DNA of 41,859 nucleotides from an uncultured Clostridia bacterium (GTDB lineage Bacteria; Bacillota; Clostridia; Oscillospirales; Oscillospiraceae): positions 1 through 41,859 of the forward strand of contig CAMEER010000010.1 of the NCBI GenBank assembly GCA_945915065.1. The letters run 5' to 3'. This document shows, piece by piece, positions 10,329 to 19,658 of this stretch; the first letter of the stretch is position 1; the number at the start of each line of letters is the position of its first letter. Below the pieces are notes generated by a model, which was not told the origin of the DNA, searched no databases, and saw nothing but the letters and a program-made list of their open reading frames with translations. The position numbers and the translations under genes are program-made.

Positions 10329-10983
10329 TGACCATCAGCCTCCTTTCCAAAACCTGCAGAAGCCGTGAGAGCACAAAATTCAGGGTGAAGTAGATAGCGC
10401 CTACGATCGTCAGAGACTGCAAGGCCAGGAATGTGGCGCTCGAAACACTTTTGAAGCTGGTCATCAGCTCGCCGACGAAAAAGACGGAAGCCAGTGAAGT
10501 GCCCTTGACGGTGGAGATGAATTCGTTGCACAGGGCGGGGAGGATGTTCTTGATCGCCTGGGGAAGAATCACGTGGGTCATAACGTGCACTTCCGAAAGA
10601 CCGATGCTCCGGGCGGCTTCCCACTGCCCCTTGTCCACCGCACCGATTCCGGCCCGGATGATCTCTGAGATAAAAGCGGAGGCATTTACCGCCAGCGCCG
10701 CCACGATACACTGCGTATCGCTGAGTTCGAAGGGAACCAGTTTGGGCAGGCCGATCCAGAAAAAGTAGAGCTGCAGCAAAACAGGAGTGCCTCGCAGAAC
10801 TTCAATATAAACATGTGAGACAGCGCCCAGAACCTTGTTCCGGCTCATCCGCATCAGAGCCACCAAGAGTCCCAGCAGGCAGCCGAAGAGCACCGTTGCC
10901 GCGGAGATCCACAGAGTGCCCCAGAGGCCTGAGAGATATACCGGATAATATTTTGTCAACAGCTTGATGACCTTTTCCATCAC
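10321..10983 (-). CDS. Polar amino acid ABC importer, permease
   Basis: This 220-residue membrane protein of the HisM/GlnP family has about five helices. It carries the EAA-type cytoplasmic loop around [20 protein letters not shown] and [17 protein letters not shown], which contacts the ATPase. The N-terminal segment [20 protein letters not shown] is typical for the family. It sits between the solute-binding protein gene (53 bases upstream) and the ATPase gene (8-base overlap). Confidence 0.94.
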   Translation of the reverse strand: MMEKVIKLLTKYYPVYLSGLWGTLWISAATVLFGCLLGLLVALMRMSRNKVLGAVSHVYIEVLRGTPVLLQLYFFWIGLPKLVPFELSDTQCIVAALAVNASAFISEIIRAGIGAVDKGQWEAARSIGLSEVHVMTHVILPQAIKNILPALCNEFISTVKGTSLASVFFVGELMTSFKSVSSATFLALQSLTIVGAIYFTLNFVLSRLLQVLERRLMVSD

Positions 10984-11036
10984 TGATTGCTCCTAAAAAA
11001 CAGGTTTTGCTGAACGGGTTTTGCTGATCCGGCAGG

Positions 11037-11873
11037 TTATTCGATGCCCAGCTCCGCTGCTGCGGATTCATACTGGCTGTACCATTCTTCGGGCTTGCCG
11101 CTTTCATTCAGCTCCGCGATGCACTGGTTGATCAGCTCTGCCAGGGATTCCGTTCCCTCTGTGGGCATTGCCACGCATACGCCGTTCATGTTAGGATCCA
11201 CATCAAAGCGGAAGTCGGGGATGTCCAAACCGCCGTTGGCCTGAGCATACAGACTGGCGGAAGCAGTGGAGCAGATGCACACATCGGCCTTTCCCTCGGA
11301 CACTGCCAGATAGCCGTCTGTCATATTGGCCACAAGCTTGAACTCCTTGCAGGCGCCGTTGACATACTGGGTATACAGGGCTTCCTGTACGGAACCGCTC
11401 TGGGTAATGACCACGGCGTCTTTCAGGGAATCGATATCCGTGTATTTTCCCACATCCTCGCTGCGGACGATGAAACCGTAGCCGGTATTGGTGGCGTAAT
11501 AGACATCAGACAAGCGCATGGCCTCGGCCCGCTCGGGGGAGTAGGCGATGGCGGAGATGGCGAAGTCATATTTGCCGTCTGCTACACCGGCCAGCACAGC
11601 GGTGAAATCCAGCGCGGTGATCTTCAGCTCCACGCCGATCTTGTCGGCAATGTACTTGGCAACTTCCAGATCCATGCCCTGATACTGCTCGTCCCCGGTC
11701 TTGGTGGGATCGACATATTCAAACGGGGCAAAATACGGCTCGGTACACAGCTCAATATAGCCTTTTTCCTTGATCTTCGTCAGACGGTCATTACCCTCGT
11801 CTTTCTTGCTGCCGCAGGCGGTGCAGCCCAGTACTAAAACAGCTGCCAATAGAAATGCAACAATCTTTTTCAT
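11037..11873 (-). CDS. Polar amino acid ABC importer, solute-binding lipoprotein
   Basis: This 278-residue extracellular binding protein is of the SBP_bac_3 family. The signal peptide ends in a lipobox; the lipidated Cys is 17 or 20 in VLVLGCTACG. The family segments FEYVDPTKTGDEQYQGMDLEVA and FDFAISAIAYSPERAEAM-like (KYDFAISAIAYSPERAEAMR) frame the ligand cleft. The start at 11873 is supported by GGAGAAAG upstream; longer frames to 11921 lack this. It is the first gene of the four-gene importer/M20 operon. The ligand is probably an amino acid or a small amide; not determinable here. Confidence 0.93.
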   Translation of the reverse strand: MKKIVAFLLAAVLVLGCTACGSKKDEGNDRLTKIKEKGYIELCTEPYFAPFEYVDPTKTGDEQYQGMDLEVAKYIADKIGVELKITALDFTAVLAGVADGKYDFAISAIAYSPERAEAMRLSDVYYATNTGYGFIVRSEDVGKYTDIDSLKDAVVITQSGSVQEALYTQYVNGACKEFKLVANMTDGYLAVSEGKADVCICSTASASLYAQANGGLDIPDFRFDVDPNMNGVCVAMPTEGTESLAELINQCIAELNESGKPEEWYSQYESAAAELGIE

Positions 11874-11939
11874 CTTTCTTTCTCCGTTTCTATGGATAGA
11901 TATTTCCGGACGCCGTGGCATCCTCTTTTTGATGGGATC

Positions 11940-11968
11940 ATCATAGCAGATACACTTTCACCTGTCAA
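11940..11968 (-). promoter_or_regulatory. Promoter of the ABC importer/M20 operon
   Basis: On the minus strand: TTGACA (11968-11963), 17 bases, TATGAT (11945-11940). It lies 67 bases upstream of the binding-protein start. The rest of the AT-rich gap (11969-12142) shows nothing I can name. Confidence 0.85.
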
Positions 11969-12142
11969 CGCTTTAGCACGCTAATTCATCACCAAATTAT
12001 CATACAAAATTACTCCTCTTTTTGTGTGCCTTGTGAAAAAATGGATGATTTGCCTTTATATCAACGATAAAACGAAAATATAAATGGAAACTGATCGATT
12101 TTACGAAAGAAGCGAATGACGTGGAACGGCAATATGCAAAAT

Positions 12143-12169
12143 AAGACCGGGACAATATGCCCCGGTCTT
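12143..12169 (-). terminator. Terminator of the SLC13-type permease gene
   Basis: AAGACCGGG (12143-12151) pairs with CCCGGTCTT (12161-12169). On the minus strand it is followed by ATTTTGC. It lies 18 bases after the permease stop. Confidence 0.75.
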
Positions 12170-12186
12170 TCTGTTTTACCAGTTTT

Positions 12187-13290
12187 TTAGTTCATGATCA
12201 GCCCCATGGCCAGCAGCAGTATTGCCAGAAAGCCGAAGCTGACAGCGGAGAACAGCAGCAGGAAACGGCCCGTCTGTCCGGTGACGTGCTTTGTGTACTC
12301 TCGGAAAGTGATGAGACTGGCCAGCGACGCCACCAGCGTTCCTGCCCCGCCGATGTTGACGCCTATGAGCAATCCCCGGTAATCATCAGTAAACTGGCTC
12401 AGCAGTATAGCGGCAGGGACGTTGCTGATGATCTGGCTGGTCAGTGCCGATACCAGCATGGTCCCGTGGCTCAGCAGCCGGGCGAACAGTGCCCGCACCG
12501 GCTCCATTCGAGCCATATTGCCGGAAAAGGTGAAAAAAGCTGCGAAGGTTACCAGCAGCCCCCAGTCTACGCTTTTCAGGGCGCGGCGGTCCATGATCAG
12601 CAGAGCCACTGTGATGACAGCCAGACCGATCTGATAGGGGACAGCCCGCAGCACCATGGCCACCGACAGGCAGAACAGCAGCGCATATACCGCTGTGCGG
12701 GGTTTGTCCAACGGTATCCGCTGTGGAGGTACCGTCAGCGGCCGGCTGCGGACAAACAGGCAGCAAAGCAGGATCAGTGCCGTGGACAGCAGAAACGGCG
12801 GCAGCATGATGGCCACAAATTCACCGTTGGGAATGCCGTAGTGATTGAACAGGTACAGATTCTGTGGATTGCCGAAGGGCGTCAGCATCCCACCCAGATT
12901 GGCGGCACAGTTTTGCAGAATAAAGGTAAGAGTTATCAGCTTTTCCTGTCCCGTTTCATGCAGGACGAACCAGCTCAACGGCAGAAAGGTCAGCAGTGCG
13001 GTATCGTTGGTCAGCAGCATGGAAGCAACCAGCGTGATGAGCACCAGTGCGATCACCACGCTGCGGCTGGTATGAAACGCCCGCACCAGCTGCTGGGCCA
13101 GTACGGGAAACAGTCCCACCCCGCGCAGAGCGCAGACGACTGCCAGAACGCAGAACAGACAAGACAGCGTTTTGATATCGTAATAGCCTATATACGCTGC
13201 GTCCGGCGGTACGAAACAAGCGGTCACAGCCGCCGCCAGCACCGCGATCAGCGGCATGGCATTGGCCTTGCACCAGGAAAGAATCTTCAT
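12187..13290 (-). CDS. SLC13/CitM-type anion permease
   Basis: This 367-residue protein has about ten or eleven membrane helices and belongs to the ion transporter superfamily (SLC13/ArsB/NhaD-like). The first repeat carries MLLTNDTALLTFLPL and NLGGMLTPFGNPQNLYL. The second carries SNVPAAILLSQF and GVNIGGAGTLVASLASLI. These paired T-P/N-P hairpin motifs are the usual substrate and Na+ sites. It is shorter than canonical SLC13 proteins (about 450-480 residues) but appears complete. Likely substrates are di- or tricarboxylates or an inorganic anion; unresolved. It is a single-gene unit with its own promoter and terminator. Confidence 0.85.
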   Translation of the reverse strand: MKILSWCKANAMPLIAVLAAAVTACFVPPDAAYIGYYDIKTLSCLFCVLAVVCALRGVGLFPVLAQQLVRAFHTSRSVVIALVLITLVASMLLTNDTALLTFLPLSWFVLHETGQEKLITLTFILQNCAANLGGMLTPFGNPQNLYLFNHYGIPNGEFVAIMLPPFLLSTALILLCCLFVRSRPLTVPPQRIPLDKPRTAVYALLFCLSVAMVLRAVPYQIGLAVITVALLIMDRRALKSVDWGLLVTFAAFFTFSGNMARMEPVRALFARLLSHGTMLVSALTSQIISNVPAAILLSQFTDDYRGLLIGVNIGGAGTLVASLASLITFREYTKHVTGQTGRFLLLFSAVSFGFLAILLLAMGLIMN

Positions 13291-13328
13291 AGACTACCCT
13301 TCTTTGCGGTGAAAAATCAACGGCTGCT

Positions 13329-13357
13329 ACCATATCACAATTTGGCAAAAAATACAA
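13329..13357 (-). promoter_or_regulatory. Promoter of the SLC13-type permease gene
   Basis: On the minus strand: TTGTAT (13357-13352), 17 bases, TATGGT (13334-13329), 39 bases from the start codon. Confidence 0.65.
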
Positions 13358-13416
13358 GAGGGTAAAAGAGGACGAGACAAGTATTACTGGCCGTTGGCGT
13401 GGCAAAAAATGCCTGT

Positions 13417-13445
13417 GCATAGAAAGACCGTCACAGCAGATACTA
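13417..13445 (+). promoter_or_regulatory. Sigma-G-like forespore promoter for spoVT
   Basis: GCATA (13417-13421), 17 bases, GATACTA (13439-13445). The sigma-G consensus as I know it is GMATA and CATNNTA, so one -10 base differs. spoVT is known to be transcribed by sigma-G in Bacillus subtilis. No good sigma-A promoter is visible in this gap. Confidence 0.55.
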
Positions 13446-13481
13446 CCAATGAAAAATTTGCTTATGGGAGGATGTTTATAT

Positions 13482-14021
13482 ATGAAAGCAACCGGCATTG
13501 TCCGGCGCATCGATGACCTGGGCCGCGTGGTGATCCCCAAGGAGATCCGCCGCACCATGCGCATTCGGGAAGGTGACCCGCTGGAGATCTATACCACCAA
13601 AGACGGAGAAGTCATTTTTAAGAAGTATTCCCTGCTGGGCGGACTGGAGGATTTTGCCGCACAGTTCTGCGATACCCTCAGCCGCAGCACGGACTTTACC
13701 GCCGCCGTCACTGACAGGGACGCCATCATCGCCGTGGCAGGCGTGGGAAAGCGGGAATTACTGGGAAAGACCATTTCCGAGCCGCTGGAGCGCATCATGG
13801 AGGAGCGCCGGATTTGGCTGTGGGACAGCAGCGAAGAAACGGTAGACGCCTGTGAGGGCGTGAATGGATTTACCGCTGTCGTGGCTGCGCCCATTCTGTG
13901 TGAGGGTGATGTGCTGGGACTGGTGCTGTTTCTCTCCACGGACAGCCGTGCCGCCGGTGAGACCGAGTACAAGCTGGCGCAGACGGTGGCGGCATTTCTC
14001 GGAAAGAACATGGAGAACTGA
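13482..14021 (+). CDS. spoVT: Stage V sporulation protein T, AbrB/GAF regulator
   Basis: This 179-residue transcription factor adjusts forespore gene expression late in sporulation. The N-terminal AbrB-type swapped-hairpin DNA-binding domain covers about residues 1-50, with the diagnostic GIVRRIDDLGRVVIPKEIRR. A GAF-like domain fills the remainder (about 55-179). Length and architecture match SpoVT rather than AbrB or Abh, which lack the GAF domain. The start at 13482 has GGGAGG at 13466-13471; an upstream ATG at 13449 has no ribosome site. It is transcribed alone and ends in a strong terminator. Its presence shows that the organism or its ancestor sporulated. Confidence 0.95.
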   Translation: MKATGIVRRIDDLGRVVIPKEIRRTMRIREGDPLEIYTTKDGEVIFKKYSLLGGLEDFAAQFCDTLSRSTDFTAAVTDRDAIIAVAGVGKRELLGKTISEPLERIMEERRIWLWDSSEETVDACEGVNGFTAVVAAPILCEGDVLGLVLFLSTDSRAAGETEYKLAQTVAAFLGKNMEN

Positions 14022-14022
14022 A

Positions 14023-14059
14023 AAAACTACCCGTATCGTACATCGATACGGGTAGTTTT
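14023..14059. terminator. Bidirectional terminator between spoVT and hom
   Basis: A perfect 16-bp stem, AAAACTACCCGTATCG (14023-14038) with its complement (14044-14059), has a 5-base loop. A/T tails on both sides allow it to end both converging genes. Confidence 0.9.
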
Positions 14060-14079
14060 GATAAGCGGAGATCGTTTTA

Positions 14080-15219
14080 TTATCGGATGCCGGCGATAAA
14101 GCAGGTGGGATCTTCTTTCAGATGTGCCTTGGCCCACGCCAGCATCTCATAAGTGTTTACCGCGCCGGTAATCACGCCGTTGTCCCAAACATCGGCCGTA
14201 TGCTGCTTCAGCCATTCATCAGGGGCGGCGGTGCGGACGTAGTAGGGATGGGCCTCGCCGGTGCCGTCCAGCGCCGTGGGAACGGCCTTTTGGGCATAGA
14301 AGCCGGTGCGCCCCTCCAAAATGGACAGGCAGTCCTGCACCACGTTGGCGGCGGTGGGCATCTGGCCCGCACCCTGTCCATAGAAGCTCTGCCGGCCGAT
14401 GTTTTCCCCCTCGTAGGTGATCAGGTTGAAGTTAGCCGGTACGGCGGCCTCCAGCGCATCAGCGGCCACCAGCGTGGGCTCAATATAGGCGCATACGCCG
14501 CCTTCCGCCTGAGCGGCCTCCGCCAGCAGCTTGCAGGCAAAGCCGTGGGACTGGAAGGTTTTGATATCGCCGTCGGTAACGGTGCGGATGCCGAACATGG
14601 GGATGTCCTCCTCCCGCAGCAGGGCATCAAAGGCGATGTTGGCGGAGATCACCAGCTTGCGGCGGATATCATCGCCGTCAATGTCGGCGCTGGGATCCGC
14701 TTCGGCATAGCCCAGCTCCTGCGCCTGCTTCAGGATGGCCGGGAAGGAAACAGGGGACTTGTGCATGGCGTCCATAATGAAGTTGGAGGTACCGTTCATG
14801 ATGCCGCCCACCCGGCAGATGCTGTCCAGCTTCTTGCACCGGGCCAGATTCACCAGCCATGGGATGCCACCGCCCACCGCAGCCGTACACAGCAGCGCTT
14901 TGCCGCACTGCCGCGCCAGCGCCGTCAGCTCCTGATAGTAGGCGGCGATCAGCGCCTTGTTGGCGGTGACCACATGCTTCCCGGCCTTCAGGGCGGCGGT
15001 GACATACTCATAGGCGGGATGCAGTCCGCCCATGACCTCCGCCACCACGTCGATGGCGTCGTCGTGGAGAATCTCCTCAAAATCACGGGTGGCGATAGAG
15101 GCGATTTCCGGCTTATCCGAGCGGATCAGGACACGGCGGACATGGAGATCCTCCCGGCAGCGGCACCATTCGTAGATGCCGCTGCCCACCACACCGAAGC
15201 CCAGCAATGCAATGTTCAT
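14080..15219 (-). CDS. hom: Homoserine dehydrogenase, short form without ACT domain
   Basis: This enzyme reduces aspartate semialdehyde to homoserine with NAD(P)H, leading to threonine and methionine. The Rossmann motif GFGVVGSG is at residues 7-14 and is followed by the NAD-binding half (to about 135). The catalytic half has MNGTSNFIMDAM and GYAEADPSADIDGDDIRRK, where the conserved Asp and Lys residues are retained. At 379 residues it lacks the C-terminal ACT domain of the roughly 430-residue Bacillus enzyme, so threonine feedback through ACT is not expected. The start at 15219 has GAGGAGGG upstream; the frame runs on to 15393 but crosses the promoter. No thrB, thrC or lysC is adjacent. Confidence 0.93.
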   Translation of the reverse strand: MNIALLGFGVVGSGIYEWCRCREDLHVRRVLIRSDKPEIASIATRDFEEILHDDAIDVVAEVMGGLHPAYEYVTAALKAGKHVVTANKALIAAYYQELTALARQCGKALLCTAAVGGGIPWLVNLARCKKLDSICRVGGIMNGTSNFIMDAMHKSPVSFPAILKQAQELGYAEADPSADIDGDDIRRKLVISANIAFDALLREEDIPMFGIRTVTDGDIKTFQSHGFACKLLAEAAQAEGGVCAYIEPTLVAADALEAAVPANFNLITYEGENIGRQSFYGQGAGQMPTAANVVQDCLSILEGRTGFYAQKAVPTALDGTGEAHPYYVRTAAPDEWLKQHTADVWDNGVITGAVNTYEMLAWAKAHLKEDPTCFIAGIR

Positions 15220-15253
15220 ATTATGGCCCTCCTCAGGCAGTTGATTTTGCCTT

Positions 15254-15282
15254 ATTGTATACGACACAGAAGCATTTGTCAA
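15254..15282 (-). promoter_or_regulatory. Promoter of hom
   Basis: On the minus strand: TTGACA (15282-15277), 17 bases, TACAAT (15259-15254), 35 bases from the hom start. Confidence 0.8.
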
Positions 15283-15354
15283 CGATAAAAGCACGAAAAA
15301 GGCGAGGATTCCCCGTTTTCCAGTGAGAAATATATTGGCTCCCTTATAGTAGAA

Positions 15355-15387
15355 AAACCTCCTCAGGGCCAGACCCTGAGGAGGTTT
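15355..15387 (-). terminator. Terminator of trx (asnS-trx unit)
   Basis: A perfect 14-bp stem (15355-15368 with 15374-15387) has a 5-base loop. On the minus strand it continues into TTTTTC. It begins 17 bases after the thioredoxin stop. Confidence 0.88.
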
Positions 15388-15403
15388 CCGCATATCGCAT
15401 ATA

Positions 15404-15703
15404 TTATTGCAGCAAAGCCAGCAGGCTCTCCTTGGGAACGACGCCCACAGACTTCTTCACGGCCTTGCCGTCACGGAAAGCGATGACCGTGGGAATACTG
15501 GCCACCTGAAAGGCCACGGCCAGCTGGGGATTTTCGTCCACATCCACCTTGACCACCTTTATCTGCTGGGAGAGCTCCTCCAGCACCGGGGCCAGCATCT
15601 GGCAGGGGCCGCACCAGGTGGCCCAGAAATCTACCAGCACCGGCTCAGAGCTTTCCAGCACCAGCTGCCGGAAATTATTTTCATCTGCGTGAAACAGCGC
15701 CAT
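15404..15703 (-). CDS. trxA: Thioredoxin
   Basis: This 99-residue cytosolic thiol-disulfide reductase has the classical active site WCGPC, with Cys31 and Cys34, inside VDFWATWCGPCQML. The cis-proline segment ASIPTVIAF follows at about residue 70. Length is normal for thioredoxin. The start at 15703 has GAAAGGAG upstream; the frame is open further but only as non-thioredoxin sequence. It lies 59 bases after asnS on the same strand and may be co-transcribed. No thioredoxin reductase gene is nearby. Confidence 0.96.
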   Translation of the reverse strand: MALFHADENNFRQLVLESSEPVLVDFWATWCGPCQMLAPVLEELSQQIKVVKVDVDENPQLAVAFQVASIPTVIAFRDGKAVKKSVGVVPKESLLALLQ

Positions 15704-15762
15704 AAAAACGCTCCTTTCTGTTGTATAGAATGGGCTTAGTATGCCCGGGAGAATCAAATCGA

Positions 15763-17157
<1,395 letters not shown>

Positions 17158-17196
17158 ATTATATCACCTTTTCTGTGTAATTTTGCAGTAATCGTT

Positions 17197-17225
17197 ATTA
17201 TATACCATTGTCAGAGGTTTTACAA
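17197..17225 (-). promoter_or_regulatory. Promoter of asnS
   Basis: On the minus strand: TTGTAA (17225-17220), 17 bases, TATAAT (17202-17197), 40 bases upstream of the start. Confidence 0.75.
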
Positions 17226-17262
17226 GGCTGTTTTTGCTCCAGGCGGTTCTTTTGTCGGGTAC

Positions 17263-17291
17263 TTGACAAACGTAGAGCTCTGTCGTAAAAT
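17263..17291 (+). promoter_or_regulatory. Promoter of the psuK-psuG operon
   Basis: TTGACA (17263-17268), 17 bases, TAAAAT (17286-17291). Transcription should start near 17298. Confidence 0.8.
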
Positions 17292-17293
17292 AA

Positions 17294-17312
17294 ACTAATG
17301 ATTAAATTTAGT
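17294..17312. promoter_or_regulatory. Candidate operator at the psuK transcription start
   Basis: An inverted repeat ACTAA (17294-17298) / TTAGT (17308-17312) with a 9-base AT-rich spacer sits right after the -10 box. The downstream kinase has its own N-terminal helix-turn-helix, so autoregulation at this site is plausible. No binding evidence. Confidence 0.35.
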
Positions 17313-17335
17313 ATTTTGCTTATAGAGGTGAGACG

Positions 17336-18427
17336 GTGACCAGACGAGAACGCCAAATATTGGACTGGATCCGGGAGGATCCCACGATCTCCCAGCAGGA
17401 GCTGGCGGAAAAGGCGGGGATCACCCGCTCCAGCGCGGCAGTACATATCTCCAATCTGATGAAAAAAGGCTATATCATGGGGCGGGGCTATCTGCTGCGC
17501 ACTGCCCCTTATATCGTGGTGGTGGGCGGCGTCAACATGGATATCGGCGCGGTGTCCCACGGCGCGCTGGTGGACAGGGACTCCAACCCCGGCAGAGTGA
17601 CCACGTCTCTTGGCGGTGTGGGCCGTAATATTGCCCATAACCTGTGCCTGTTGGGGGAGCAGGTGTCCATGGTGACGGTGCTGGGACAGGACAGCTTTGC
17701 CCAGAGCGTACAGGAAAACGCCGCTGCCATCGGCCTTGACCTGACTCACAGTGCCGTGATCCCCGGCGGCCGTACCGGCACCTATCTGTATATCGCCGGA
17801 AGCGACGGTGACATGGCGCTGGCCGTCAACGATATGGAGATCTACGACCATATCACGCCGGAGTTCCTGCGCCAGCGGATGGAGTTTATCAACCGGGCCG
17901 GACTGGTGGTGGTGGAGGCCAATCTGCCGGCGGCATCGCTGCAATGGCTGTGCCGCCACTGCACGGCACCTATTCTGGCAGATCCGGTATCCACCATCAA
18001 AGCGCCGCGGCTGAGGCCGATACTGGGAAAGCTGACGGCTTTGAAGCCCAACCGCATAGAGGCAGAGCTTTTGAGCGGCGTAAAGATCGCAACGGACGCA
18101 GATGTGGAACGGGCGGCAGACGTTCTGCTGTCCACCGGGCTGCGGCAGGTGTATATTTCACTGGGGAGTGACGGCATCTTTGCCAAGAATACGGCAGGGG
18201 AGACAGCCCGTTTCCCATGTCCCAAGGTTACGGTGACCAACGCCACCGGCGGCGGTGACGCTATGGCCGCAGCGCTGGCGGCCTGCATCATCCACGGCAA
18301 GACGCTGAGACAGTGCGCGCGGCAGGCCATCGGCGCAGGTGCGCTGGCCTGTACGGCAGGAGAGACCATTCACCCCGGCATGAGCTGGGAAAACATCAGT
18401 TATATACTCAAAAAGGAGGATCTTTGA
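17336..18427 (+). CDS. psuK: Pseudouridine kinase with N-terminal HTH (PfkB family)
   Basis: This 363-residue protein is proposed to phosphorylate pseudouridine to pseudouridine 5'-phosphate. Residues 1-58 form a winged helix-turn-helix (DPTISQQELAEKAGITRSSA, then a wing near MGRGYLL). Residues 60-355 are a ribokinase/PfkB domain, with signature 1 at LGGVGRNIAHNLCLLG and signature 2 at NATGGGDAMAAALAA, whose Asp is the catalytic base. The start codon is GTG at 17336, supported by GAGGTGAG at 17325-17332. The function is inferred from PsuG immediately downstream (one base gap), which uses the product. The HTH suggests that the kinase also controls its own operon. Confidence 0.9.
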   Translation: MTRRERQILDWIREDPTISQQELAEKAGITRSSAAVHISNLMKKGYIMGRGYLLRTAPYIVVVGGVNMDIGAVSHGALVDRDSNPGRVTTSLGGVGRNIAHNLCLLGEQVSMVTVLGQDSFAQSVQENAAAIGLDLTHSAVIPGGRTGTYLYIAGSDGDMALAVNDMEIYDHITPEFLRQRMEFINRAGLVVVEANLPAASLQWLCRHCTAPILADPVSTIKAPRLRPILGKLTALKPNRIEAELLSGVKIATDADVERAADVLLSTGLRQVYISLGSDGIFAKNTAGETARFPCPKVTVTNATGGGDAMAAALAACIIHGKTLRQCARQAIGAGALACTAGETIHPGMSWENISYILKKEDL

Positions 18428-18428
18428 T

Positions 18429-19343
18429 ATGAATCGTTATCTGGATATTGCCCCTGAGGTGCAGGAGGCTCTGGCAAACGGAAAGCCCGTAGTGGCGCTG
18501 GAGAGCACCATCATCAGCCACGGCATGCCCTATCCCCAGAATGTGGAGACGGCGCTGCAGGTGGAGAAGATCATCCGGGCAAACGGCGTGGTGCCTGCCA
18601 CCATCGCCGTCATCGGCGGCCGCATGAAGGCCGGCCTGACAGCGGAGGAGATCGACTATCTGGGCAAGACCGGCGCGGGTGTGGCCAAGGCCAGCCGCCG
18701 CGATCTGCCGGTGCTGGTGGCTTTGGGCCGTGACGGCGCCACCACCGTCACCACCACCATGATGATCGCCCATATGGCGGGGATCTCCGTGTTTGCTACC
18801 GGCGGTATCGGCGGCGTACACCGGGGCGCCGAGACCACCATGGATATCTCCGCCGACTTGGAGGAACTGGCCCAGACCCCTGTGATGGTGGTGTGTGCCG
18901 GCGCCAAGTCCATTCTGGATCTGGGATTGACACTGGAGTATCTGGAGACCAAGGGCGTGCCTGTCATCGGCTACGGCACCGATGAGCTGCCCGCCTTCTA
19001 TACCCGCAAGTCCGGCTTCGGCGTGGATTACCGCCTGGACACACCTGCCCAGCTGGCGGCTGCCTTCCACGCCCAGCGTGAGATGGGTCTCAAGACCGGT
19101 ATGCTGGTGACCAATCCCATTCCGGAGGCGTACTCCATGGATGCGAAAGTCATCAACAACGCCATCGAAGAGGCGGTGCAGGAGGCCGGGGAGCGGGGCA
19201 TCCACGGGAAAGAGACCACACCGTTCCTGCTGGCGAAGATCAAGGATATTACCGGCGGCAGCAGTCTGGACGCCAATATCCAACTGGTGTACAACAATGC
19301 CCGTCTGGCGGCTGAGACCGCTTGTGAGCTGTGCCGGCTGTAA
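18429..19343 (+). CDS. psuG: Pseudouridine-5'-phosphate glycosidase
   Basis: This 304-residue enzyme cleaves the C-C glycosidic bond of pseudouridine 5'-phosphate, giving uracil and ribose 5-phosphate. Conserved segments are VVALESTIISHGMPYPQN (with the family's catalytic Glu, here Glu25), GKTGAGVAKASRRDLP, ATGGIGGVHRGAE and VCAGAKSILDLGLTLEYLET. The Lys in the last segment corresponds to the residue that forms the Schiff base with ribose in Escherichia coli PsuG. AAAAGGAGG at 18412-18420 provides the ribosome site. With the HTH-PsuK it makes a complete pseudouridine degradation module; no dedicated transporter is adjacent. Confidence 0.96.
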   Translation: MNRYLDIAPEVQEALANGKPVVALESTIISHGMPYPQNVETALQVEKIIRANGVVPATIAVIGGRMKAGLTAEEIDYLGKTGAGVAKASRRDLPVLVALGRDGATTVTTTMMIAHMAGISVFATGGIGGVHRGAETTMDISADLEELAQTPVMVVCAGAKSILDLGLTLEYLETKGVPVIGYGTDELPAFYTRKSGFGVDYRLDTPAQLAAAFHAQREMGLKTGMLVTNPIPEAYSMDAKVINNAIEEAVQEAGERGIHGKETTPFLLAKIKDITGGSSLDANIQLVYNNARLAAETACELCRL

Positions 19344-19609
19344 CACAATGCCTGCTGTGGTATCTGGCGGCTGTCAATGTAGTCACCTTTACGGTGTACG
19401 GCATTGACAAGCGCAAGGCCAGACGGGGCGCGTGGCGTATTCCGGAAAAGACGCTGTTCCTGCTGCCGCTGCTGGGAGGCAGTGTGGGAGCGCTGCTGGG
19501 CATGAAGGTGTTCCGACACAAGACGAAGCACTGGTACTTCGTGTGGGGCATTCCAGCCATTCTGCTGGCACAGCTGGCACTGACAGTATGGCTGTGGCTG
19601 CGGCAGTAA
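19331..19609 (+). CDS. DUF1294 small membrane protein
   Basis: This 92-residue protein of unknown function has three hydrophobic stretches. It contains the family core YGIDKRKARRGAWRIPEKTL, then LGGSVGALLGM and FRHKTKHWYF. The reading frame opens with GTG at 19331, overlapping the end of psuG by 13 bases, and no ATG is available before the conserved core. No strong ribosome site is seen, so translational coupling to psuG is likely. DUF1294 domains also occur fused to cold-shock domains, but no such fusion is present here. Confidence 0.85.
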   Translation: MPAVTQCLLWYLAAVNVVTFTVYGIDKRKARRGAWRIPEKTLFLLPLLGGSVGALLGMKVFRHKTKHWYFVWGIPAILLAQLALTVWLWLRQ

Positions 19610-19622
19610 GGCAATCATTATG

Positions 19623-19657
19623 AAAACAGGCAGACACGGAGAGCGTCTGCCTGTTTT
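19623..19657. terminator. Terminator of psuK-psuG-DUF1294
   Basis: A perfect 13-bp stem AAAACAGGCAGAC (19623-19635) / GTCTGCCTGTTTT (19645-19657). The A and T flanks let it act on both strands; on the minus strand it lies two bases after the RluA remnant's last stop. Confidence 0.88.
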
Positions 19658-19658
19658 G

